From assembly GCA_947178145.1 (NCBI GenBank), contig CAMWXE010000003.1, positions 52,981 through 116,980 of the forward strand: a stretch of 64,000 nucleotides of DNA, written 5' to 3'. The stretch comes from an uncultured Lachnospiraceae bacterium. Lineage in GTDB: Bacteria; Bacillota; Clostridia; Lachnospirales; Lachnospiraceae. The notes beneath the pieces were generated by a model, which was not told the DNA's origin, searched no databases, and saw only the letters and a list, made by a program, of their open reading frames with translations. Both the position numbers and the translations under genes were made by a program. Positions 7,971 to 16,568 of this stretch are shown here, piece after piece; within the stretch, counting starts at the first letter, position 1; every line of letters begins with the position of its first letter.

Positions 7971-9317
7971 ATGGGTGATAAGTTTGCAAGATGGCTGTAC
8001 CACAAATTAGAAGCAATGCACAAAAAACCAGATCAAATTCTGCACAATAGCGCAGTGCGTGAAGATTTGCAGACATTGGAACCAACGGGGGATACGCCCA
8101 GAAGGCAGAAGGAGTATGTCATCAAAAAGTTGTCCATATGCAGCTTGATTGTTGTCTGTGGTGTATTATTGTCTCTTGCTTTGTGGATAAAAGATGGAAT
8201 CACGACAAAGATTGCGGATAACCAGATAGAACGCAATCGGTACGGAGAAGGCGAAAAAAGTGTGTCACTGATCGCAGATGACGGAGAGAATCGCTATCAC
8301 ATTCCAGTTACATTGTCAGAAAGATCTTATTCGACAGAAGAATTGACACAGATGTCAGGTGAAGCAATAACTATTCTCGAAAAGTCGATTCTCGGGGAAA
8401 ACGAAAGTTTTGACGAGATTGCGTATGATATGTGTCTGACAGACTGCGTGGAAGGATATCCATTTATAGTGGAGTGGCGCACAGATGCTGCATATATGGA
8501 AAGCGCAGGGCAGCTTGTGCAGGACACACTGCCAACACCGGTTTTGATGGAGCTGACTGCGGTGCTATCCTGCGAAAGCTTTGAACTTGAACACGCTATA
8601 ACTGTCAGAGTATGCAGCAAGGCGGTACAGCCTGGAAAATCAGAACGTCTTGCCAGGCAGGTTTCTGCTGTGGAGGAGGGAAGCCGTGAGCAGCAAAATG
8701 TGACACTTCCATCAGAGATCGAGAGCAGAACGATTCACTGGAGCTATAAGAGAGGTTACAATGGCTTGCTGTTTCTTGCCGTGACGCCAGTTCTTGCACT
8801 TTTGGTCTATTACAGCAAAGACAGGGACCTGCACAGGCAAGTTGTTGCCAGAGAAGAGCAGATGCGTATGGATTATCCTGAGATTGTCAGTGCGCTTGCA
8901 CTTCTAATCGGTGCCGGGATGACAGTGCCAAATGCGTGGAATAAAATTGCAAGGGATTACAGGAAGAGGCGGGAGAACGGTGGTGGAAAACAGTTTGCAT
9001 ACGAGGAAATGCTTCTCGCAATTTACGAGATGGAGAACGGTGTTGTACAGGCAAAAGCGTATGAAAGCTTCGGACGCCGGTGCCGCATTCCATGCTATAA
9101 CAAGCTGGCCACGTTATTGGCACAGAACATTAGAAAAGGAACTACGAACCTGCCGCTTTTATTGAGGGAAGAGGCTTCGAATGCTTTCGAGGAGCGAAAG
9201 CATGCAGCGAGAAAACTGGGGGAAAAGGCAGGAACAAAGCTGCTGGTGCCCATGATGATGCTTTTGGGAATTACGATGGTCATTATTATGATACCAGCAT
9301 TTAAAACATATTTGTAA
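7971..9317 (+). CDS. tadC: TadC-like platform protein with large extracytoplasmic insert
   Basis: The C-terminal about 150 residues are a T2SSF domain (YPEIVSALALLIGAGMTVPNAW; NIRKGTTNLPLLLREEASNAFEERK; a final LLVPMMMLLGITMVIIMIPAF segment), as in TadC, the second platform protein. Ahead of it are a hydrophobic segment (SICSLIVVCGVLLSLALWI, about residues 47-65), a hydrophilic region of about 180 residues, and a second membrane segment (LLFLAVTPVLALLVYY). By the usual topology this middle region would sit outside the cytoplasm. At 448 residues the protein is well above the usual roughly 300 of TadC, and the insert is the reason. The start is ATG 7971 behind GAGGTGAT; upstream frame to 7899 overlaps tadB. 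The insert has three cysteines and no recognised fold. Confidence 0.8.
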   Translation: MGDKFARWLYHKLEAMHKKPDQILHNSAVREDLQTLEPTGDTPRRQKEYVIKKLSICSLIVVCGVLLSLALWIKDGITTKIADNQIERNRYGEGEKSVSLIADDGENRYHIPVTLSERSYSTEELTQMSGEAITILEKSILGENESFDEIAYDMCLTDCVEGYPFIVEWRTDAAYMESAGQLVQDTLPTPVLMELTAVLSCESFELEHAITVRVCSKAVQPGKSERLARQVSAVEEGSREQQNVTLPSEIESRTIHWSYKRGYNGLLFLAVTPVLALLVYYSKDRDLHRQVVAREEQMRMDYPEIVSALALLIGAGMTVPNAWNKIARDYRKRRENGGGKQFAYEEMLLAIYEMENGVVQAKAYESFGRRCRIPCYNKLATLLAQNIRKGTTNLPLLLREEASNAFEERKHAARKLGEKAGTKLLVPMMMLLGITMVIIMIPAFKTYL

Positions 9318-9356
9318 CAAATCAAAAATAATAGTAAAAGAAAAGAGGAGAAAATA

Positions 9357-9524
9357 ATGAGAAATTTGAGAAGTTTTATGAAGGAAGAAGATGGAATGGG
9401 GACAGTTGAGGTGGTGCTGATTATTGTGGTGCTTATCGCACTGGTGGCACTGTTTAAGAACAGCATTATCTCACTTGCAGGATCATTGCTCAAAAAGGTA
9501 ACGACGAATGCAAACAAAATATAA
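9357..9524 (+). CDS. flp: Flp-type major pilin (small prepilin)
   Basis: A 55-residue protein too short for routine ORF lists. ATG 9357 is preceded by AAAGAGGAGAAAATA. It begins MRNLRSFMKEEDG and continues MGTVEVVLIIVVLIALVALF. Cleavage after the glycine of EEDG would leave glutamate at position +5 of the mature chain, the hallmark of the type IV prepilin processing site, followed by an unbroken hydrophobic helix and a short polar tail rich in lysine. This matches Flp/Fap pilins, the major subunits of Tad pili. It lies between tadC and a DUF5702 gene, overlapping the latter by 17 bp. Confidence 0.9.
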   Translation: MRNLRSFMKEEDGMGTVEVVLIIVVLIALVALFKNSIISLAGSLLKKVTTNANKI

Positions 9525-10968
9525 TGCGTACCTGACTGTATATCTTTCCCTTATTTTGGGGATTGTCCTATCGCTGCTCTTCGTATTGATCGAAGGCGCG
9601 GCGATAGGCGCCGTGAGGGCGCAGGCAGAACTTGTGGCCGATCTGGGGCTGGACTCGGTGTTCGCAGAGTACAACAGGGAAATATTAAATCAGTATGAAC
9701 TGTTCTTCATAGATTCGTCATACGGCTGCGAAAATGGTGGGACAGGTATGGTAGAAAAGCACTTGTCAGATTATATGAGTTACAATATGACTCCTGATAA
9801 GGGGCTTATAATACCATTTGAATATAATTTATTAGTGCTGCAAAATCCTTATCTTGAAATTTCGGAGGTGTCGTTTGCGAGCGATGACCAGTGCATGGTT
9901 TGGAAGGCACAGGCAGTTAATTATATGAAAGCAGTCTATGGTGGCGGCCTTATATCCATTGCACAGGAGCATCTTGATACAGTAAAGAGCAATAGTCTTA
10001 CAGAGAAAGATGCAGTGAGCGAAATCTCGGCCCAGGTTCAGGAATTTGAGAAGGTCTTATCCGATAAGGGAATTGTGGAATTTGGTGCGGAGAGCCAGGA
10101 AGGATATTCGTATCAGAAGATTTCAGGGATACTTGACGAAATAGTCGGCGGCGGGATTCTGACGATGACACTTCCTGATGGGAAATCTGTATCAGGGGCT
10201 GTAATGGATGCAGTGCCATATTTTTCGGCACGTCAAAAGAGCGGGAAAATAAATAAGGGATTTGGCTTGCATGAAGGGATTGACAGACCAGATGGATTTG
10301 CAGATGAGTTGGTTTATGGAGAGTATTTGATGAAAAAATGTGGTTCATACATAGAACCGAAGGACAAAGGACTGCTAAAGTATCAGATTGAGTATATCTT
10401 ATGTGGATTTCATAGTGACGCTGGAAATTTAAGGCGTACTGTCGAGTTATTGTTTGCACTTCGGTCAGCGGCAAATCTCGCATATATTTATACAGATTCC
10501 GAGAAACGGTCGGAGGCGGAACTGACAGCGGCAATTATCTGCACACTGCTTTTATCACCAGAGATGGTTGATTCCATGACAGCAGTGATTCTGGGCGCGT
10601 GGTCATTCGTAGAGACAGTGTCAGATATAAGACAGTTGTTGGATGGCGGAAGCGTTCCGCTCATCAAGGGAAAGAATGACTGGACTACCAGTCTGATGGA
10701 GATTTTTACTGGGCAGCAATCTAGCAGCAGCAGTAAGAAGACTGCAGGATTGTCCTATCAGGAATATCTGAGAATTTTTCTGAGCTTTATGGATAAGGAT
10801 ACCAAGGCGGCAAGGAGTCTTGACATTGTGGAAATGGATATCCGCCAGACTGCTGGAAATGAATATTTTCGCATAGATCAGTGTATTGATTATATGAAAG
10901 TAAATTTTGGGTTTGCAGATGCAAAGGGGCACGACTTTGTATTTTATAAAAGGATGTGCTATGAATAA
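9508..10968 (+). CDS. DUF5702 protein, TadG-like pilus-associated membrane protein
   Basis: A 486-residue protein with one N-terminal membrane segment (AYLTVYLSLILGIVLSLLFVLI, about residues 7-28), immediately followed by EGAAIGAVRAQAELVADLGLDSVFAEYN. This layout, with the rest outside the cytoplasm, is that of TadG-like proteins; I assign it to the DUF5702 family common in clostridial Tad loci. Near position 375 there is a hydrophobic patch (MTAVILGAWSFVETVSDI). It overlaps the flp gene by 17 bp, so translation is probably coupled. The molecular role (pilus anchoring or initiation) is inferred from position only. Confidence 0.72.
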   Translation: MQTKYNAYLTVYLSLILGIVLSLLFVLIEGAAIGAVRAQAELVADLGLDSVFAEYNREILNQYELFFIDSSYGCENGGTGMVEKHLSDYMSYNMTPDKGLIIPFEYNLLVLQNPYLEISEVSFASDDQCMVWKAQAVNYMKAVYGGGLISIAQEHLDTVKSNSLTEKDAVSEISAQVQEFEKVLSDKGIVEFGAESQEGYSYQKISGILDEIVGGGILTMTLPDGKSVSGAVMDAVPYFSARQKSGKINKGFGLHEGIDRPDGFADELVYGEYLMKKCGSYIEPKDKGLLKYQIEYILCGFHSDAGNLRRTVELLFALRSAANLAYIYTDSEKRSEAELTAAIICTLLLSPEMVDSMTAVILGAWSFVETVSDIRQLLDGGSVPLIKGKNDWTTSLMEIFTGQQSSSSSKKTAGLSYQEYLRIFLSFMDKDTKAARSLDIVEMDIRQTAGNEYFRIDQCIDYMKVNFGFADAKGHDFVFYKRMCYE

Positions 10969-11067
10969 GTTTGAGTTTTGACTAAGATGCAGAGGAGTAG
11001 GCGGATGTTCTTTTGGATGCGATATAGGAATCATAAACAAAAAAATATGAATACGAAGGGAGGAGCC

Positions 11068-11937
11068 ATGCTCTCCAGGAACTCTGATAAACATTCCTTT
11101 ATTTTAGCATTAAAAAGAATGTCCTCCTGCCCCTCTGACAGTAGACCTCGCAAGACACAAAAAGCAAGCATGACTGTGGAGGCGTGCTTTGTGCTTCCTT
11201 TTTTTCTGTTTGCAATTTTGAATGTAATATCAATAATAGAGATTTACAGGCTGCAAGGCAACATGAGCGCTGCGATGCATGATACAGCAAAGCAAATGGC
11301 GCAGTATGGTTATGCGTATCGGGAAATTGGCGGTGGGTCGATGGGAGGAGCTGAATCTCTTGGTTTGACATATCTGTATGCGGCAGGAAAAGTGCAGGCA
11401 AAGCTTGGGACATCTTACCTGGATCATTCGCTGCTGGCAGAGGGGGCTTCATCAATCTCGTGGGTGCGGTCTTCTGTGATGCAGGAAAATGACTGTATTG
11501 ATCTGGTGGCAGAGTATCGTATCGCTCCACCAGCAGCAGTGGTTGGTTACCAATCACGTACTATGTACAACAGAATGCGCACAAGAGCGTGGACAGGGTA
11601 CGACAATGCGACATATGGCGCAGGCAGTATTGCGGAGGAGAAGATTGTATACATTACACCAGATGGGAGTGTGTATCACTGTTCGAGAGGGTGTAGTTAT
11701 CTAAAGCTTTCTATTGTGGCGATGGACAGAAGCTTTCTGGATGAACAGAGAAATCAGGACGGAAGTAAATATTATCCTTGTGGAGAGTGTGGAGCTTCCT
11801 GCGGCAATACCGTTTATGTGACCAATTATGGAAACAGGTATCATTCAACGCTTGGCTGCAGTGGGTTGAAGCGGACCGTTATGGCCGTGCCTATATCCGC
11901 CGCCAATGGCAGAGGAGCGTGCAGCAAATGTGGATGA
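11068..11937 (+). CDS. TadE-like pseudopilin with C-terminal Cys/His (Ada-like) repeats
   Basis: The 289-residue product has a TadE-type N-terminus: a polar stretch, then KASMTVEACFVLPFFLF leading into one membrane helix. After about 130 residues come two related Cys/His modules. The first has YITPDGSVYHCSRGCSYLK and, later, YYPCGECG. The second has YVTNYGNRYHSTLGCSGLK and, later, GACSKCG. The pattern Y-H-x-x-x-x-C-x-x-L-K followed by C-x-x-C resembles the Ada metal-binding-like domain found on extracellular Firmicute proteins, so zinc binding is plausible. ATG 11068 was chosen because GGGAGGAG precedes it; the frame is open to 10978 but without a ribosome binding site. It probably joins the pilus or its base. 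Confidence 0.7.
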   Translation: MLSRNSDKHSFILALKRMSSCPSDSRPRKTQKASMTVEACFVLPFFLFAILNVISIIEIYRLQGNMSAAMHDTAKQMAQYGYAYREIGGGSMGGAESLGLTYLYAAGKVQAKLGTSYLDHSLLAEGASSISWVRSSVMQENDCIDLVAEYRIAPPAAVVGYQSRTMYNRMRTRAWTGYDNATYGAGSIAEEKIVYITPDGSVYHCSRGCSYLKLSIVAMDRSFLDEQRNQDGSKYYPCGECGASCGNTVYVTNYGNRYHSTLGCSGLKRTVMAVPISAANGRGACSKCG

Positions 11938-12101
11938 GAAGTGATGGCAAAGAAATTATATACGGTATCGTCAAAAAGTTTGATATAAACAAAAGATGAA
12001 TGGATTGAAATAAGTGATGTTTTGAAAGCAGAGAAAGGTGTAAAGAAATTACAGTATCATATAAGTGCATAAAATATAATAGGAGATGGAGGAGCTTAGA
12101 A
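11938..12101. other. Short intergenic gap within the Tad operon
   Basis: These 164 bp separate the TadE-like gene from the second peptidase gene. I see no terminator-type hairpin and no clear promoter, so read-through within the operon is the simplest reading. The stretch ends in ATAGGAGATGGAGGAG just before the GTG start. Confidence 0.4.
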
Positions 12102-12536
12102 GTGCAGATAATTATTTATAATGTAATAATGGCGGTAATTGGAATGCTGTTGTTTGTGACAGGAATTATTGATATTAGGAAAAGACAGATCAGTAGAGGG
12201 ATGCTATTGGTATTGCTGTTAGTGTGTTGTCTGGTGGTACCTTTGAAAGAGGAATTTGGCGTGTTGGATGCGATTGGAGGATTAACGATCGGACTCTGTG
12301 CAATCGGGATATCGATTGCGACAAGAGAGCAGATTGGAAAAGGAGATGGCATTGTGATTGCAGCAGTGGGAATTGCATTGGGTGCGCGAAAATGCCTTCT
12401 TGTAGTTTTTGCTGCTTCTTTTGTAATTTGCATCATTGCAATTGCTGTTTTGCTTTTGAGAAGAGGGGGAAGACAGACAAGACTTCCGTTTTTGCCCGCG
12501 ATATTTGTGGGGTACTTGTTATGTGTCATTATGTGA
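12102..12536 (+). CDS. Second A24 prepilin peptidase
   Basis: A 144-residue polytopic membrane protein starting at GTG 12102 behind GGAGATGGAGGAG. Both A24 catalytic aspartates are recognisable: FVTGIIDIRKRQIS near residue 24 and the GxGD-type motif IGKGDGIVIA near residue 85. It is the minimal form, like TadV. Having two such enzymes in one Tad operon suggests division of labour, for example one for the Flp pilin and one for the TadE-like proteins encoded on either side; this is inference. Its last 16 bp overlap the next gene. Confidence 0.82.
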   Translation: MQIIIYNVIMAVIGMLLFVTGIIDIRKRQISRGMLLVLLLVCCLVVPLKEEFGVLDAIGGLTIGLCAIGISIATREQIGKGDGIVIAAVGIALGARKCLLVVFAASFVICIIAIAVLLLRRGGRQTRLPFLPAIFVGYLLCVIM

Positions 12537-12985
12537 AAAAACAGTGTGAGGCAGCATATTTTACGGTGGAGGCATCCTTGATTCTGCCGATGACGATGCT
12601 TTTTACGGTAATGATGATCTTTTTGGCGTTTTACAGTTATGACAGGTGCGTCATGGAGCACAGTGCATATGAGGCGGCACTTCGGGGGGCAGGCAGTCAC
12701 TTCAGGACAGCGGAGGAAGCGGAGTCGGCGGCGCGCATAGCAGCGGCGAGGCTTGTTGAGGACAAACTTTTTGCCATACATGATTTTAGCTATGATGTGT
12801 CGGTCGATGGCGGGAGTGTTACAGTGACCTATCACTGTATTGTAAATATGCCGCTTGTCACATGGCTTGGCGAGTATGTTCCCGGGATAGATATGACACT
12901 CAACATCAGCAGGAGTGCACAGCGGTTTAGGCCGACAAGGACAATTCGTGACTTTAGAATATGGAACGAGTTGGTAAATAAGTAA
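12521..12985 (+). CDS. TadE-like pseudopilin
   Basis: A 154-residue protein starting at ATG 12521, inside the end of the peptidase gene; the frame is open upstream to 12224, but that part is only a shadow of the peptidase. The N-terminus reads MCHYVKKQCEAAYFTVEASLILPMT, with the TVEA-L-LP signature and a membrane helix (LILPMTMLFTVMMIFLAFYSY) of TadE/TadF proteins. The remainder has a small extracytoplasmic domain of alternating strands (YDVSVDGGSVTVTYHCIV). It would be processed by one of the two peptidases and form a minor pilin. Confidence 0.75.
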   Translation: MCHYVKKQCEAAYFTVEASLILPMTMLFTVMMIFLAFYSYDRCVMEHSAYEAALRGAGSHFRTAEEAESAARIAAARLVEDKLFAIHDFSYDVSVDGGSVTVTYHCIVNMPLVTWLGEYVPGIDMTLNISRSAQRFRPTRTIRDFRIWNELVNK

Positions 12986-13008
12986 GAATAAAAATATGGA
13001 GGTTTGGC

Positions 13009-14535
13009 ATGAAAGAAACGATGCCTGAAATCAGCTTCGAGAGGAGTATGAATCACAATTACATGATATTGAGGAGATGCAGCTTTTTTGGAAAAAACGG
13101 TGATAATAGTGAGGATTACCGCACAAAAATGCTTTTGGAAAACCGCATTCCAGGGCTTTTGCCTGTCACTCACAGGCTGATCAACAAAGAGAGCTGCTAC
13201 TATTATGAGATTAATTCGCTTCAATCGCTGGACAGGCTTTATGAGAAAATAGAAATCCGATATGATGCATTGAGACAACTGCTGTCTGGCTGTGTGAGCC
13301 TTTTTGACAGATTGGAGGAGTACCTGCTTGACGGAACACAGATTATCATGAAATCGGAAATGATTTATATTGATGTGGAGAAGATGGAACCGTATTTTGT
13401 CTGCTATCCAGATTATGAGGGGGACGTGAGACAATCGTTTGCGGAATTTATCGATGAACTTCTCACAAGGATTGATCATACCGATGAGCGCGCAGTGATG
13501 ATCAGCTATCAAATCTACCGCTATACCAGAAATCCCAATTATGTGATCAGTGAGATTGGGAGTATGATGGGCCATGTTATTGGCAATATGGACTACAAGA
13601 AGACAGACTCGGTACAGAGAGATTTTGTTTTCTCAAAGGACGATCTGTTTTCTTGCGAAAACAAAATCGAGGATTGCAGGACACATTACAGCTTGACAAA
13701 TCAAACAGATAGACAGGAACGCACAGAAGGGCAAAAGTGCTTTACAGCATACCCTTACGATGAATCGGAAGAGGAAGATATAAGGGCAGTAGAAAAGTCG
13801 TCAGAACAAGGTATCAAATATAGGAAGGATTTGCTGGGAGGGATTCTTTGTATGTTGGTGTCACTGTGCGCGGGGATTATTGTGCTGGGCTCACATATCA
13901 TTCCGGAGTTTAAGCTCAGCGGAAACGGAGAACTGTATCTATATGGGGCGATGGGGATGGCGATGGCAGCAGCTGCTCTGTTTTTTTCATGTGATATCAA
14001 AAAAAGAAGACAGAGCAGCAAAGTGGGATTGCCAGATGACAGCGAAGACTTTGAGCAGATACAATATGATACACCGGCTGAGAATACGCGCAGAAGCCAC
14101 AGATATCATGACAGCCAGCCACAAGACTTTTCGTATAGCATAGATCAAATGCAAAACAAAACGGATAATACACAGCCAGACAGTGAAATTTCCAACATAA
14201 AGTCCTGCAGCGAGACAGTGTTTTTAGGAGGTGGAGTTGTAGAGGAAAGGGTATTGTGTGGACGCATCAACGGCAAGGAAGTCAATATTTCGCTGGACAG
14301 ACTTCCTATGACGGTCGGAAAGTTTGCAGATGTATCAGATGTTGTTATCAATGATGCGTCTGTCAGCAAGATGCATGCGCGATTTGAAGAGCGTGACGGC
14401 AGGGTTTATGTGTGCGATCTCAATTCAACAAATGGGACTGTGCGGAATGGAGAGCTTTTGGAATTAAATCAATCGGTAGCATTAGAGCCTGGGGATCGCC
14501 TCAGATTTGGAAGGACATGTTTTACATATTGTTAA
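13009..14535 (+). CDS. DUF6382-type protein with membrane segments and C-terminal FHA domain
   Basis: A 508-residue protein closing the Tad operon, with GGAGGTTTGGC ahead of ATG 13009. The first about 170 residues form a soluble domain (SFERSMNHNYMILR ... FAEFIDELLTRIDH) that I associate with DUF6382. Two hydrophobic segments follow at about 285-330 (GGILCMLVSLCAGIIVLGSHI and LYGAMGMAMAAAALFFSC), then a polar linker. The last about 90 residues are a Forkhead-associated domain: VGKFADVSDVVINDASVSKMHARF and LNSTNGTVRNGE carry its S-x-x-H and N-G signatures. FHA domains bind phosphothreonine peptides, so pilus function may be linked to Ser/Thr kinase signalling; no kinase gene is in the window. 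Confidence 0.8.
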   Translation: MKETMPEISFERSMNHNYMILRRCSFFGKNGDNSEDYRTKMLLENRIPGLLPVTHRLINKESCYYYEINSLQSLDRLYEKIEIRYDALRQLLSGCVSLFDRLEEYLLDGTQIIMKSEMIYIDVEKMEPYFVCYPDYEGDVRQSFAEFIDELLTRIDHTDERAVMISYQIYRYTRNPNYVISEIGSMMGHVIGNMDYKKTDSVQRDFVFSKDDLFSCENKIEDCRTHYSLTNQTDRQERTEGQKCFTAYPYDESEEEDIRAVEKSSEQGIKYRKDLLGGILCMLVSLCAGIIVLGSHIIPEFKLSGNGELYLYGAMGMAMAAAALFFSCDIKKRRQSSKVGLPDDSEDFEQIQYDTPAENTRRSHRYHDSQPQDFSYSIDQMQNKTDNTQPDSEISNIKSCSETVFLGGGVVEERVLCGRINGKEVNISLDRLPMTVGKFADVSDVVINDASVSKMHARFEERDGRVYVCDLNSTNGTVRNGELLELNQSVALEPGDRLRFGRTCFTYC

Positions 14536-14597
14536 TGGATAGTTTGCTCAGCATAGTTGATGTTTTTATTAAGACTAAAATATTTTAGGCCTGAGTA

Positions 14598-14631
14598 AAC
14601 AATAAGCTTGCAATACAGCAGGCTTATTGTT
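14598..14631. terminator. Hairpin after the Tad operon
   Basis: AACAATAAGC (14598-14607) and GCTTATTGTT (14622-14631) form a perfect 10-bp stem with a 14-nt loop. It lies 62 bp past the FHA stop codon. There is no long T-run, so termination efficiency is uncertain. Confidence 0.5.
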
Positions 14632-14653
14632 ATAATGACGATATAGGAAAGTG

Positions 14654-14805
14654 GTTACTGTTCACAGGTCAGGAATGCGCATATACTGCGCATTCCGTGA
14701 GAAAACGTATCGTTTGAAAGCAAAAATCCATTTGCATAACGAATTGTTCGAATTGCAATTTTTGCATGGATTTTTGCCCGTTACTGGAACGGAGTGAACA
14801 GTAAC
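14654..14805. repeat. Palindromic MITE-like element, copy A of a dispersed family
   Basis: The 152-bp stretch is bounded by perfect 12-bp inverted ends GTTACTGTTCAC (14654-14665) and GTGAACAGTAAC (14794-14805). Inside are three more perfect stems: GGAATGCGCA/TGCGCATTCC (14672-14696), GCAAAAATCCAT/ATGGATTTTTGC (14720-14777) and CCGTTACTG/CAGTAACGG (14778-14807). It encodes nothing. Related ends occur at 32940, 39463, 61232 and 63931 in this window. Confidence 0.7.
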
Positions 14806-14814
14806 GGAAAGTGT

Positions 14815-14842
14815 TGTGACAATTTGAATGTGGATGGTCACA
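14815..14842. promoter_or_regulatory. Inverted repeat upstream of the pentose kinase gene
   Basis: TGTGAC (14815-14820) and GTCACA (14837-14842) form a perfect 6-bp inverted repeat with a 16-bp spacer, 47 bp ahead of the kinase start. It could be an operator or a weak hairpin. No convincing -35/-10 pair was found next to it, although a TACAAT is present near 14850. Confidence 0.3.
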
Positions 14843-14888
14843 AAGCGGTTTTACAATGTTATCCAAATAAATAGGAGGTTACAAATTT

Positions 14889-16484
14889 ATGGGACTTGAT
14901 GCAAAAAATGCGATTGAAAACGGCAAGACTGCGCTTGGGATTGAGTTTGGTTCGACCAGAATCAAGGCAGTATTGATCGATGAAAATCATGAAGTGCTTG
15001 CCATCGGAAATCACGACTGGGAGAATCAGCTGGTAAACAATATCTGGACTTACAGTCTCGATGCGATCTGGAAAGGGCTTCAGGACTGCTATCAGGATTT
15101 GGCAAAGTCGGTACAGGAGCAGTATGGCACACAGATCAAGACACTGGGCTCACTTGGATTCAGTGCCATGATGCATGGGTATATGGCATTTGACAAGGAA
15201 GACGAGCTTTTGGTACCTTTTAGGACATGGAGAAATACAATCACGCAGGAGGCGAGTGAGAGACTTACAGCGCTGTTTGGCTATCACATTCCCCAGAGGT
15301 GGAGCATTGCACATCTATATCAGGCAATTATAAACGGCGAGGAACATGTAGGAAAGGTGGATTTTTTTACGACACTTGCGGGATACATACACTGGCAGCT
15401 GAGCGGTGAGAAGGTGCTTGGCGTCGGTGAGGCGTCTGGGATGTTTCCGATTGATATCGATACGAAGTGCTTTAACGAGCGTATGATCGCACAGTTTGAC
15501 GAGCTTGTGGCGGACAAAAATTTTCCGTGGAAGCTTGCGGACATCATGCCCAGGGTACTGGTTTCCGGAGACAGGGCAGGTATATTGACGGAGGCTGGTG
15601 CAAAGCTCCTCGATGTGACGGGTACTCTGCAGGCAGGCATTCCGATGTGTCCGCCCGAGGGTGATGCAGGCACAGGTATGGTTGCAACAAACAGCGTGGC
15701 ACAGCGCACCGGAAATATTTCGGCGGGCACTTCTGTGTTTGCCATGGCAGTTCTCGAGAAAGATTTGTCAAAATCATATGATGAGTTAGACCTGGTGACA
15801 ACACCTGACGGAAGTCTTGTGGCGATGGTACACTGCAATAATTGTACTTCGGACTTGAACGCGTGGGTGAATTTGTTCCGGGAATTTCAGGAGACGATGG
15901 GACAGAATGTGGACATGAACGAGCTCTATGGAACGCTGTACAGGAAGGCGCTCGAGGGCGATGCAGACTGTGGCGGACTTCTGGCATACGGCTATTTTTC
16001 GGGTGAGCATGTTACAGGCTTTGAGGAAGGCAGACCACTTTTCGTGCGTACGCCCGATGCAAAATTCAATCTTGCCAATTTCATGCGTGTCAATCTGTTC
16101 ACAGCGCTTGGCGCGATCAAGATTGGTATGGACATTTTATTCAAGCAGGAAAATGTTACACTTGACGAGCTCCTCGGTCATGGCGGCCTGTTTAAGACAG
16201 AAGGTGTCGGACAGAAGGTAGTGGCAGCGGCTGTCAATGTGCCGGTATCTGTCATGAAGACTGCGGGCGAAGGCGGTGCGTGGGGTATCGCAGTTCTTGC
16301 GAATTATATGATGAGAAAAGGTGCGGACGAGACACTCAGCGATTATCTGAACAGCAAGGTATTTGCAGGTGAAGAGTCTGTGCGCATGGAGCCGGATGCA
16401 AAGGATGTCGCAGGTTTTGAACTATTTATCGAGCGCTACAAGAAAGGACTTGCGATTGAGCGTGCGGCGGTAGACAGCATGTAA
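14889..16484 (+). CDS. FGGY-family pentulose kinase, probable L-ribulokinase
   Basis: FGGY kinases phosphorylate sugars such as L-ribulose, xylulose or glycerol with ATP. The 531-residue product starts [31 protein letters not shown], with the first phosphate-binding loop [12 protein letters not shown]. It has a large central substrate region ([39 protein letters not shown]), and a second ATP-site loop [13 protein letters not shown] near residue 430. It is followed by a ribulose-5-phosphate 4-epimerase gene and transketolase genes, which favours L-ribulose as substrate, but xylulose or another ketopentose cannot be excluded. A strong AGGAGG precedes the ATG. Confidence 0.75.
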   Translation: MGLDAKNAIENGKTALGIEFGSTRIKAVLIDENHEVLAIGNHDWENQLVNNIWTYSLDAIWKGLQDCYQDLAKSVQEQYGTQIKTLGSLGFSAMMHGYMAFDKEDELLVPFRTWRNTITQEASERLTALFGYHIPQRWSIAHLYQAIINGEEHVGKVDFFTTLAGYIHWQLSGEKVLGVGEASGMFPIDIDTKCFNERMIAQFDELVADKNFPWKLADIMPRVLVSGDRAGILTEAGAKLLDVTGTLQAGIPMCPPEGDAGTGMVATNSVAQRTGNISAGTSVFAMAVLEKDLSKSYDELDLVTTPDGSLVAMVHCNNCTSDLNAWVNLFREFQETMGQNVDMNELYGTLYRKALEGDADCGGLLAYGYFSGEHVTGFEEGRPLFVRTPDAKFNLANFMRVNLFTALGAIKIGMDILFKQENVTLDELLGHGGLFKTEGVGQKVVAAAVNVPVSVMKTAGEGGAWGIAVLANYMMRKGADETLSDYLNSKVFAGEESVRMEPDAKDVAGFELFIERYKKGLAIERAAVDSM

Positions 16485-16568
16485 AGAGCGGTTTTGTAAA
16501 AGAATATCCATAGCATTGGTCATCCTGCTGTAAATGATGAATGTTGTGTATGGATGGAGGAGAATGAA

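Noticed and set aside
12224..12520. Cysteine-rich N-terminal extension of the TadE-like protein
   Set aside because: This part overlaps the A24 peptidase gene in another frame and its odd composition is a shadow; ATG 12521 gives a normal TadE protein.
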